A stretch of DNA of 47,386 nucleotides from a virus. Of this stretch, positions 7,129-16,400 are shown in pieces (the first letter of the stretch is position 1; every line of letters starts with the position of its first letter). Under the pieces are notes generated by a model. The model worked only from the letters and a program-made list of their open reading frames with translations. It was not told the origin of the DNA and searched no databases. A program made the translations under genes and the position numbers. The stretch lies in the IMG/VR virus record IMGVR_UViG_3300007960_000004, positions 1-47,386 of that record. One strand, written 5' to 3'.

Positions 7129-8120
7129 AGTCGTCCATCCTCCAAGAAGCACTTCTTCAGGCAGACGCATTCTACCGGGGTGGCCGCGCCTTCATTGTCA
7201 TTGTCACAGTCCCGGCCCAGGAAGTACTGGCTGATCTTCCGGGCTCGCTCACCGTCCAGGTGGACCCACTCGAGCAAGCCATCAGTGTTCCGGTGCAGCT
7301 CCTTCCCCGGTCGGAGATCGATGTCCTGGAGCAGCCGGTGCCGGTTGATGTAGTTGCGGTTGCTCCGGGCCCCGTGGATCTGGAAGAGAGCTTCCTGCTT
7401 CACGTAGGAGATGCTCGAGCCCACGATCTCGTTGAGGCATTCCCGGTAGTTGTGGTAGGCCTCCTGGTAGGTGCCGCTGATCTTTGACCACGGGAACTCG
7501 AGCCAGTAGTCCCCACCAACCAGAGGGTACAGGAGAGCGCTGGCGAAGGCTGTGTCACCACCGCCTACCAGGTTGTACTCGAAGAGCCCAGCGTCCAGCC
7601 AGACCTCAGCTCGCGCAGCCCAGCCACCGCCGGGGTAGTTAGCATTGGTGGACTGCTTCTTCATCCACCTGGCCACCACTCCCTGGCGCTCCGACTGGCA
7701 GGCCCCGCCAGGTTGCCATCCGCTCTTGCCCTCGGAGTAGGACTGCACCACCTGGTAGTCCTCGAGCTGCGCCCGGATCCGCTGGGCCCAGTCGTCGTTG
7801 GTGAAGAGGATGTCGGCGTCCACCATGTTGACCGCATCGTAATCCTCGATGGTGATGAGATGCTCAGCCAGCCGGTTGAGCATCTGCTCCTTATGCCACA
7901 TGAGGCTGCTGGAGCGCAGCGTCAGCCACTTGCAGCGCCGGTCCACCTGGTCACGCATCGAGGTGTTGTTGAGGCCCTCGTAATCGTAGAGCAGCTCCAC
8001 CACCCAGACGTGCTTGTTGGTGGAGCAGAGCTGCGCCACCGTGTTCTTCAGATTGTCCTGCATGGCCTTCGACCCGAACGGATCGTAGAAGCACATGCCG
8101 GTCGCCAGATCCCGTGCCAT
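7047..8120 (-). CDS. Glycosyltransferase (galactosyltransferase-like) with small C-terminal Cys domain
   Basis: A 357-aa GT-A-type glycosyltransferase. It has a DAD metal-binding motif at 101-103 (NMVDADILF) and a Glyco_transf_7C-like segment, GGGWAARAEVWLDAGLFEYN followed by GGGDTAF, about 185-215. The last about 40 residues form an extra module, VCLKKCFLEDGRLCEPGKTY then VNHHFE. It resembles the start of the separate 93-aa protein encoded at 25656-25937 (FVCKTECYWLDRRWLPGKEY then VPPRHFEEV). The gene follows the methyltransferase by 3 nt, so the three modification genes form one operon end. The likely role is glycan synthesis on virion or host surface. The fused module may tether the enzyme to a virion or nascent substrate; that is inference. 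Confidence 0.8.
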   Translation of the reverse strand: MARDLATGMCFYDPFGSKAMQDNLKNTVAQLCSTNKHVWVVELLYDYEGLNNTSMRDQVDRRCKWLTLRSSSLMWHKEQMLNRLAEHLITIEDYDAVNMVDADILFTNDDWAQRIRAQLEDYQVVQSYSEGKSGWQPGGACQSERQGVVARWMKKQSTNANYPGGGWAARAEVWLDAGLFEYNLVGGGDTAFASALLYPLVGGDYWLEFPWSKISGTYQEAYHNYRECLNEIVGSSISYVKQEALFQIHGARSNRNYINRHRLLQDIDLRPGKELHRNTDGLLEWVHLDGERARKISQYFLGRDCDNDNEGAATPVECVCLKKCFLEDGRLCEPGKTYHLLPRQVNHHFELAWARRT

Positions 8121-8123
8121 CCC

Positions 8124-8630
8124 TCAACCCTCCCTCACTCTGCGCCACGCAGTCATGGCGCTGTTCTTGTTGTCGGGCTTCCCTTCTCGCCCTCGCGTGA
8201 TATCGATCAGCTCGAAGCCGTGCAGCACCAGCAGTGCGTTCAGCGTGTCGAGAGTGTAGCCGTAGTTGTGCTGGTCACCAGGGTAGCGCTGGATCCCGTA
8301 GAGGATATTGATGATCGCCTGCTGATTGCAGTGGCCACCCTTCCAGCAATCGTTGATGACGAAGTCTACGAGGGGGAGGTCCAGGCGAAGGATGCCACCT
8401 GGCTGGAGCAACGTGGCACAGAGGCTGATGAACTCGCGGCCGTCGTGCTTGTTGAGATGCTCGAGGAAGTGAGAGGCGTAGATCTCATCAACGGGCTCGG
8501 CCCGGATCTGGACTAGGTTCCTCATGTAGAGCAGAGCGTCGATCACGTAGTCAGCGCCAACATCGTCGCGCATGTCCACGTTCACGTAGCCATCAAGGAT
8601 CTTCTTCCCGCATCCGATGTGCAGCTTCAT
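8124..8630 (-). CDS. SAM-dependent class I methyltransferase
   Basis: A 168-aa small Rossmann methyltransferase. Motif I is LHIGCG (residues 3-8), the SAM-binding glycine loop. An acidic VNVDMRDD end of strand 2 follows, then an SHFLEHLN segment and a LLQPGGILRLDLP strand typical of Methyltransf_11 proteins. Its 5' end overlaps the DUF1353 gene by 38 nt and it is followed by two glycosyltransferases. Phage sugar-modification operons often pair such methyltransferases with glycosyltransferases, so the substrate may be a sugar. A nucleic-acid substrate is not excluded. Confidence 0.85.
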   Translation of the reverse strand: MKLHIGCGKKILDGYVNVDMRDDVGADYVIDALLYMRNLVQIRAEPVDEIYASHFLEHLNKHDGREFISLCATLLQPGGILRLDLPLVDFVINDCWKGGHCNQQAIINILYGIQRYPGDQHNYGYTLDTLNALLVLHGFELIDITRGREGKPDNKNSAMTAWRRVREG

Positions 8631-9036
8631 TTGCCGTCCCTCGCTTTTTCAGTCCGTTCCATCCGAAGAGCCGCACTGCCCAGTAGCAGTACTTCGCTCG
8701 CAGCCATGCCATTCCGTCCTCACGACACAGCCGGTACATCAATTGGTCAGCCTGCTTCCTGTAGGTCTTAGGCAGATAACCTTCCCGCATCAAGTAATAA
8801 AAAGCATCATGGACACAGGAGGGGCGCATGAAGTTGGGCGTGTCGATCCCCACCGAGCTGGCCCCGTCCCACTGCCACCCCTCGCGCAGTACGATGTTGC
8901 CATTCATGTGGAGCGTCACATGCGTAGTGACGATCAGCCCCGGCGGGTAGATCGAGGTGGCCAGGGTGTACGTCTCGGTGAGCCGGTACTTGAAGGGAGG
9001 GTCGTCGTAGCTCTCCCATGCGATCTCTTGGTCCAT
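8593..9036 (-). CDS. DUF1353 family phage protein
   Basis: A 147-aa protein with the DUF1353 signature: GWQWDGASSVGIDTP about residues 53-67 and CVHDAFYYLMREG about 74-86, with conserved W, D, H and D residues that could form a small active or metal site. The biochemical function of the family is unsettled. It is common in tailed phages near tail and lysis genes. Here it lies between the tail collar gene and the methyltransferase. Because no standard endolysin is recognisable in this genome, this protein deserves consideration as a peptidase or lysis-related factor, but nothing in the sequence proves that. Confidence 0.8.
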   Translation of the reverse strand: MDQEIAWESYDDPPFKYRLTETYTLATSIYPPGLIVTTHVTLHMNGNIVLREGWQWDGASSVGIDTPNFMRPSCVHDAFYYLMREGYLPKTYRKQADQLMYRLCREDGMAWLRAKYCYWAVRLFGWNGLKKRGTANEAAHRMREEDP

Positions 9037-9043
9037 GGCATCC

Positions 9044-9544
9044 TCAGGTCTTGATGCAGTACATCACGTTGACGTTGGTGGGCCTCGTCTCGTTGCCGCC
9101 TGTGGTGTTGGTGGTGGCAGTCCCGGCTGCGGCCCCACCGCTGTCGCAGGTGTTTCTGTCCGCTGCCGCTGTCGCGTTCTTGTATTTGTTCAGTGTGTGA
9201 CTGTGGCTCTCCAGCTCGTCTGCCTGCTTCGTTCCCACATTATCGCCGGTTGTGGACCCGTCCCCAGCATCGGTACGAGAAGCCGCATCAGGGTCTGTGC
9301 CAGCACCGTTGTCCCAACCCCGGAGGAACTGCCCACGGTAGTCGGGGAGGTTGAAGGTGGTGCTGCCGTCGCCCACCCCGTGGACCGTGCCGATTGCCGT
9401 GAAGAGAGCGGCATAGCTTGTGCGCGAGATCGCGCTGCCATCGCACTCGAGCCACCCAGCAGGAGCCACTTCCATGGCAAAGGGTGCGACCATCCCCGCA
9501 GGCAGAGGTGAAGGGACTTGTTCAGAAAGCTTAGTGTCAGCCAT
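9044..9544 (-). CDS. Phage tail collar-domain protein (short fibre tip)
   Basis: A 166-aa protein with a phage tail collar domain: PAGMVAPFAMEVAPAGWLEC about residues 15-34, then SYAALFTAIGTVHGVGDGST and FNLPDYRGQFLRGWD. The C-terminus carries an ELESHSHTLN segment, a histidine motif seen in metal-binding fibre tips, and ends NVNVMYCIKT. Such proteins form the distal receptor-facing part of tail fibres. The gene is 9 nt downstream of the T7-like tail-fibre gene, so it is probably the tip or a second adhesin. Confidence 0.9.
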   Translation of the reverse strand: MADTKLSEQVPSPLPAGMVAPFAMEVAPAGWLECDGSAISRTSYAALFTAIGTVHGVGDGSTTFNLPDYRGQFLRGWDNGAGTDPDAASRTDAGDGSTTGDNVGTKQADELESHSHTLNKYKNATAAADRNTCDSGGAAAGTATTNTTGGNETRPTNVNVMYCIKT

Positions 9545-9553
9545 TGTGGGCTC

Positions 9554-10486
9554 CTACTGAGTGACGGGGTAGAGGGACATGATCGACCAACCCGTGCCGT
9601 CGTACTCCAGGACCACAGCGCCATAGGCCATGTCGATCAGGAAGTCATTCGAGCTGCCACCGATGTTCTTGCCATTGCCATCGATGCGAATGTTGTTGCT
9701 GGCCCCGTCGCCCCACAGGTCGAAGATGCGAGCCTTGTAGCCCGTGACCGGCGAAGCGTGGAGTGTGATGGTGAACCCACTGCCCGAGGTGTTGCAAGGG
9801 ACCGAGGCATCCTTGTCAGTGATCTCGAAGTTGCCGCTCTTCACCGCGGACCCGTGGTAGGATGCTTCATGGACCCCCACCTCCTGGGCCTCGGCGATCG
9901 CCTGCGCAGCTTCGGCCGCGGCCTGGGCTGCTTCCGCGTTCGTCTCTGCCGTCTCGGCATTAGTCTCTGCCGTCTCCGCGCCGGTCTGTGCAGCTTCGGC
10001 TGCGGTCTGCGCAGCTTCAGCCGCAGCCTGTGCCGTCTCGGCATCATCGACTGCCTGCTCGATGTTGGTGAGGTAGTCGTCGGGATCATCACCCGAGGTC
10101 ACCCCCAGCTGGACGCAGCGGTCGATCTCTTCCTGAAGCTGCTGGATCATCATGACATGCTCATCGAAAGCATCCTCGTGGGTCTGCGCAGCGAATGGTC
10201 CCTGGTTCTGGAGGTCGGTGGACTGGAGGAGATCAAGCACCCGCCTGATCGTCAGCGTCTCCCCGGTGGCCGGGGGCGTAACCATCGTGACGTTGCCACC
10301 CGTAGCTTCGCCCACGTCACTGACAGAGTAGTGGGTGGTGATGGTCTGGGTGGTGTCCGTGCCATTGGCATCGGTGAGGATCACCTCGAGCTGATCCTCG
10401 TCGGTGATCTTGAAGTTGTAGGGGAAGACCGTGGTGGAGTCATTCCCTGAATACTGAATCCTGCTGCCGGTAGTGGCGATGGTCAT
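9554..10486 (-). CDS. Tail fibre protein with T7-fibre-like N-terminus and coiled coil
   Basis: A 310-aa protein. The N-terminus (YSGNDSTTVFPYNFKI, about residues 12-27, and the following VSDVGEATGGNVTM) matches the virion-attachment domain of T7-like tail fibres. An Ala/Glu-rich heptad stretch, about 145-203 (AAEAAQTAAEAAQTGAET type), predicts a trimeric coiled-coil shaft. The C-terminal about 100 residues look like a small beta-rich knob. Its start overlaps the stop codon of the 2841-aa gene by one base (TGATG). Compared with T7 gp17 (over 500 aa) it is short, which suits a fibre completed by the collar protein encoded next. Confidence 0.88.
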   Translation of the reverse strand: MTIATTGSRIQYSGNDSTTVFPYNFKITDEDQLEVILTDANGTDTTQTITTHYSVSDVGEATGGNVTMVTPPATGETLTIRRVLDLLQSTDLQNQGPFAAQTHEDAFDEHVMMIQQLQEEIDRCVQLGVTSGDDPDDYLTNIEQAVDDAETAQAAAEAAQTAAEAAQTGAETAETNAETAETNAEAAQAAAEAAQAIAEAQEVGVHEASYHGSAVKSGNFEITDKDASVPCNTSGSGFTITLHASPVTGYKARIFDLWGDGASNNIRIDGNGKNIGGSSNDFLIDMAYGAVVLEYDGTGWSIMSLYPVTQ

Positions 10487-13400
10487 CAGTCATCCCTCTT
10501 TTTCTGCTTGCGAACTAAGGCGAACGGGTTCCTGGTCTCCCCATCCAGGAGCTGCTCTGTACCTTCGTAGAGTTGCTTGCCGGTGCGCAGAGCAGGGAAC
10601 CCGAGGATGTACTCACTGAACTCTCCCCAACCCATGGCCACTCTCCAGAGATCATGCTCATCGCCTTCATAGACATTGTAGGCTTCCTCGCCTGCGGCTT
10701 TCAAGCCCTTTACGAAGAGAGCCCCAGGCTTGATGAGTGGGTTGTCTTCCAGGAAGCCAAGTCCATGCTGCAGGCCACGGGGAACAAGGTTGACGTAGGG
10801 GATCCAGGACACTGAGTAGCCCACAGCGCTCCAGATGTAATCCTCCGGATCATCCAGGTCGTCACCGGACACAACCCCATTGATCAGCGTGGCCAGCACT
10901 GCAGGGGCTATCATCTCGAGAGCCAGGTAGGTGGCATACTCCCGGCCACTGATGGTGCCATCCTGGAACTTGTTCCAGCGTTCGCCACCGCGAGCACCTA
11001 CCATGGAGGTCCACCCCATAAATGGGCTGACAGACCACTTGAGAAGTTTACCTGCCTTGGAGGAGTTCTTGCCACCCATCTGCCACAGAGTCTTGAACAT
11101 GTTGCCACTGTGTGGCTGCGTCCTGGACACCACTCGGTCAGCGAACCGCGTGGCCTTTACATGATCCCCGTCGAACTCGCTCAGCGCCTTGTGGTACGCA
11201 CCGAGCCAAGTGGGGTACGCACCGAGCACGTCGCCCAAACGAATCAACGCATAAGCGAAGCCCTGCACCGTTGACCAGGTCACCTTGCGGCCTCCGATTT
11301 TGATGCCTGGGTGCCACGGAGCCTGCTGTTTGAACGACTCGGACAGCTCCATCTCGATGTTGGTGGCGCGGTCCTTCATGAAGGAAGAGGCTCGCTCGAT
11401 GAAGCTGACAGCCTTCAACGGATTCATGCGGATGAAGTTGTACACACCGACACCCACATGCTTCGCGCCGATCTCCGTGATGGCCGAGGTGATGGACAGG
11501 GGCTGCTTCGCGGCCACCGCAACACGCAGACCGAGAGCAGACACACCAGCCATCCGCTGGAAGAGGCCGAGGATGCTTGTGGCTGAGTCTGTGTCGGTTC
11601 CCGTGTTGGGACGCACCGAGGCAGTCAGCCACGGAATGAGATTGTTGTAGACATCGAGGCCCATCAGATTCACGTAGGACCGCTTGAAGACCGGATCCCG
11701 GATGACACGAGCGATATCGTGAGCAGCCTCGGCCATGTGGATGTAAGTGATCACGTTGTCGATGTGCCGGAACCAGGGGAACAAGGTGAGCTTCACCGCT
11801 CGGGCCGCACCAGTACGACTGTGGGTGAACCCTGCGGCAGGCCTGCCACCGAAGTGGACGGCATTCATCTCGTTGAGCAGCATCTCAAACTCCTGATGCT
11901 CCCCCTGCTTCAGCTCGATCTCTGGGTCGATGCTGATGGGATAGTAGCCACCCGTCAGTGTGACATCCTTGCCATCAACTCCTCTGACCGTGACCTTGTT
12001 CCCTTTGATGCCAAACATCCCTCGCTCTACCTTTTTGATCCGGTAGCCTTTGATGTTGTAGTGGACATCGTCCACCTCTTCGAAGAAGGAGTCGAGGAAA
12101 TCCCACATGTCTTGGATGAGCTGCAACTCGCTGGAGTCCAGCATCTGGAGCATTTGGATGAGCTGCTTCTCGGTGAAGCCATTGCCCTCGGTGATGTCCT
12201 TGTAGTTCGTCTCGTTCCCGAGGTTGGTCAGTGCCGCCACCAGCATCTCCGGGGTCAGCTGGTGGTAGCCAGCACTGCCCACGGCAGGGGGCACCTCCAG
12301 GCCGGGGATGGAGAAGCGCTTGCCAAACCTGGTCTGGAGACGCTCGAGGAGCTTCACCTGGCGGTCCTGGATTCTCTTCATGGCCCCCTGGTTCAGGTCG
12401 TTCCTGCGATCCAGATACCTGCGTCGGCTCTCCATGAGGAGCCCACTGATTGCATGCTCGATGGTGCCAGCGCCTTCCTCAGGTTTCGAGGCATCCGCTC
12501 GGGCCAGATCGAAGACCACCTTGCGGGTGTCAGCCAGGAAGCCTCGCACCCAAGCGTGGCCCTTGGAGAGGATGTGGTTCTTAGTGACTGGCGCGACCTT
12601 GGGTCTGTCAGGGCCGCTCATGATGGCATACATCTCATCGATGAGTTCCTCTTGGGTCACGTTCTCCCGGCCCAGCCACTTCCCCATGGTCTTGAAGCCA
12701 GCATCACCTCGAGCAGCAAGCATGTCCAGTGCCAGGCCCAGCTCCTCGAGCTGCCCCATGGTCATGCCATTGGGGTTGAGTGAAGCTCCTGTCGGCGTGA
12801 GGTTGAGATCCTTAACCCAGCCGGGGAACGGGAACTCCCCCTGCTCTGCTTGTTCGATGATGTCGGGCAGCAGACTGTCAATAGGCTTTGGGGTTCTTGT
12901 AGGCTTCCGAGAGGTCAAGCCGAATTTGTTGGCCACCGCTATGATCACGTCGTGGAAGTCACCCTTGATTGTGCCAGGCTTTCTCCCAGCCATCCTCTTG
13001 ATACGGGTGAACTCCTTGTCCCGAGCACGACGCACCTTGATGGCTTCCTGCACCAGGTAGTGACTGCGGATCTGCGCGTTCTTCGCCACGGTTGCCTTGT
13101 TGATGTCCCCGGCAGCTGCGTGGTTGTAGGCCTCTCGGGCGTACTTCGCCTCGTTCCGAGCGAAGACATCGTACCGCACAGCCTTATCAAGAGGCAGGCC
13201 AGCCAGAGTCTCTCGGGCTACCTGCTTGTATAGCTGGTCTGCAAACTTGGTGCGGACTCGGCCCTCCTGTTCTGCCAGGTATTCCTCAAGGGCATTGATC
13301 TCATCAACCAACAGTTTGGCCCGAGCTTCGTTGTGGAAATTCTCTTCGCCGGGGACAGACTCCATCTCATGGAGTTCCTTGATGATCTTGTCCTCAGCCT

Positions 13401-16400
13401 GGAGCGTTCGCTGCGCCACCTCGGCATCGATGACATCCCCGATGGGTGGTGCGTCCATGACAGCTTGCAGCATGGACACCTCTGACTCGTATCCGATGTC
13501 CGAGGCGAGCTTCTGCAACTCGGCTCTGGTGGCCCCGCCCTTCGAGGTCTTCCGCAGCAGGCCTTTGTTCTCAAGGATCTGCGTCCCAGGGAAAGCGCCA
13601 ACGAGTTCCTCGGCAAGGGCCACTGGGATGTTGTCCCAGCCCTTGATGGAATCGATGGCCAGGTACTCGGGACGCTGGGCCACCTCCTCCTTCACCTTGC
13701 CACGCAGCTCAGCCTCGCCACCCTGCGCCTTCTTCCAAGCCTTGAGCCTTTCGGTGGTCTGCTTCTCAATGGCTTTCTCTCGAGCCAGCTCCTCCGTGGT
13801 CTGCAGCTCCTCCTTCTTGTCCACACCCATGACCCCATCGGGGAGAACCTGGGCCAGGTTGGAGTCCTTCGCGGCGTACCACCACTCGGCCTGCTCGATG
13901 TCCTGCTCCGATGCCAGGAGCCTGTTGAAGACACCACGGATCTCGTCGTTAATCTCAATCGGCGTGGTCACCATCCTGCGGTAGATGTCGGTAAGCCACT
14001 TGCGGAACCTTGCGAAAGCAGTGGCCAATTCCACGGAGGGGGCCTTGCCCTCGAGGAGGTACGCCTCGAAGCCCTCGGCAAACTTCTCCTGCTTGGCTAT
14101 GTCGCGAGCACCTTCCACCTCTGCATCGGACAGAGACTCAAGCTCCACGCCTGCGTAGCGGTCAGTGTTTTTCAGCTTGGCATCGTAGAAGGTCTTCAGA
14201 GTATTGTAGTCGTCGAACTCAGCGGTCCACTCGTTGATGGTTTCCCAGTCAGCCAAGAGCTGTGGATCGGCCTGGCGGGTGCGAACCAGTTGCTCGATGT
14301 CACGGCGCCACAGATGGGACATCTCGTGGAGGAACGTGCTGCGGTCAGCGCCAGCGTACAGCTTGATCGCGGCACCCGTATTGGTGAAGGTGATGGACCC
14401 CTTGGGCTGCTGGAACTCCTCGAAGAAGTTGTTGACCTGGTTGTACTGCTCAGCCTGATCAGTGACCACCTGGCCAGAGCCCTCCACGTTGGCAATCTTC
14501 TGGTCCCAACCGGCACTGCCCTGGTGGCAGTGAGAGGTGCAGTTGTTGCATGCGTCCTTGTCCGCACCGGCAGAACAGCAGAGTGCAGACTTGTCGTTGT
14601 TCAGCGCACCGGCCAGAGTAGCGAAGATCTGATCTGCGTCAGGCTGGGACTTGATGTAGTCCTCAGTCTTCTTGTAGACAGTCTTGACCTCGAGTGGTAT
14701 GTCGTCCGCACGACGGTTGATGATGCGGTCCATCTCGGCGCGGATCCCCGCAGCCTGCTTATCGTCGCCTTTCTTCTCAGCAGCAATCAGCTTCTTGTTG
14801 AGATCGTAGACCAGGTCTTCCTCGTTCTTGCTACGCTCCTGGGCGAGGAGGCGCCAGTCACCGTTCTCATCCTGGAGCACAGCCATGCGAGCTGTGAAGT
14901 TGCCGATCTCCCCCTTCTCGAGGTTGCGGCCAACCACGTCAGAGTACATGTCACCACGGACAGCGGCATGCATCCAGGTCTGCAGAACCTCGGGCCGGTT
15001 GCGAGCGTACCACACGATCTCTTCCGGGGTGCCCACCACAGCTCTGGGCTGGAAGTTAATCTCGGGGAACTGCTGTTGCGCTGCTTCGAAGCCCTCGAGG
15101 GAGAACCCGTACTTGCGGTAGATCTGCCCGTTGATGACCTTGGCCTCTCTGCCCTGGGTGGCGTACAGGTCAATGATGGCCTGGGCCATAGCCTCGTCGC
15201 CACCCGAGCGCTCCCAGGATGCGAGGAGGTCATTCACCTGGGCGAAGGAGCCGGTCAGCTCATCCTCGCTGATGGGGATCCAGTAAGGGTCGATGGAGGT
15301 CTGCACCTGGATGCCAGAGATGTCCACCCCTTCCTCGCGCATCTGCGCCAGCATGTCCAGGGTGACCTGCTGCTTGGTGATGATCTTCAGCTTGAGGTCG
15401 CGAGTCTTCGCGTGGCGCACCACATCCTTCAGCTGGCCGTACTGCTGGTAAGAGAGATCCCCCTGACCGTTGAGGCGCAGGCCACCGACACTGTTCAGGA
15501 GGTTGATGTCCTGCTGCGTCAGCTGCAGCAGCTCGCCTGTGTACGCTGCCCTCTCGTAGAAGGTGATGGTGTTGCCACCCATCCCCATGCCGGTCACGTA
15601 GCAGCCATCGAAGTAGCACCCATGGGATCCGATCATGAACATGGGGCAGGCGCTGTTGAGGTTCAGTGCGCCGACAGTCTTCTCAGCCTTCTTCACTGAC
15701 CGAGCCAAACGGAAGTCGCTGTCGGATACGTTGTCGATGTTCTTGTCCAGGAACTTCACGGGCCGAGGCATCGTCTCTTTGTTGTTGTAAGCATGCTCAA
15801 CCGCCGCCGTGACCTCGCGCCGGAAAGACTCGAAGACCTCGGTAGGGAGGTGGTCCAAGAAAGTCTGGGAGAAGGACCGAGCGAAGCCACCGAATTGAGG
15901 CTTGTACGGGTTGTGCTTCCCGGTCCTCAGAGTGTGGCCCCGGTCCTCGATGCCCATGGTGACGATGCCGTTGCTGTCCACCACGGGGGTCAGGCCGAAG
16001 GTGTCCGTGATGCGCTGCTGCATTGCCGTGATCTCTTCCATGAGATCGGCGTTGCCCTGCAGCACCTTATTGATCTCGAAAGCGTTGTACCGGCCATGGC
16101 CACCCACCAGGGGGCCTACCTTGTCCTTGACGCTCTTGGGCATCTGGGGCTTGAGCTGCGACAGCTTCTTGATCGTGGCAGCGGGAACCTTGCCCTTCTT
16201 GGTGAGGGCCTTCAACTTGGTGCCGAAGTACTTGTTGGCCGCTTCCACGCCCTTCTCCCAGGTGCGCTGCTGCGCCGGATCTGCCGCGAAGAGGAAGGCT
16301 AGCTCCTGGGGGGTGGTCGTCTGCCTGGCTACGGTCGCAGACACTCGCTCATCGAAGTCAGTCAGGGCGCTGAGCGTGTCCCAGATATCCTGACTGGTGG

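Noticed and set aside
9044-10486. Diversity-generating retroelement (as in BPP-1)
   Set aside because: The head genes are BPP-1-like, so I looked for a reverse transcriptase and template/variable repeats near the fibre genes. No reverse transcriptase frame or matching repeats were seen.
14290-15699. 469-codon open frame on the plus strand
   Set aside because: It lies opposite the giant virion gene and its residue pattern (Leu/Val/His-rich, no motif) is that of a shadow frame in GC-rich codons.
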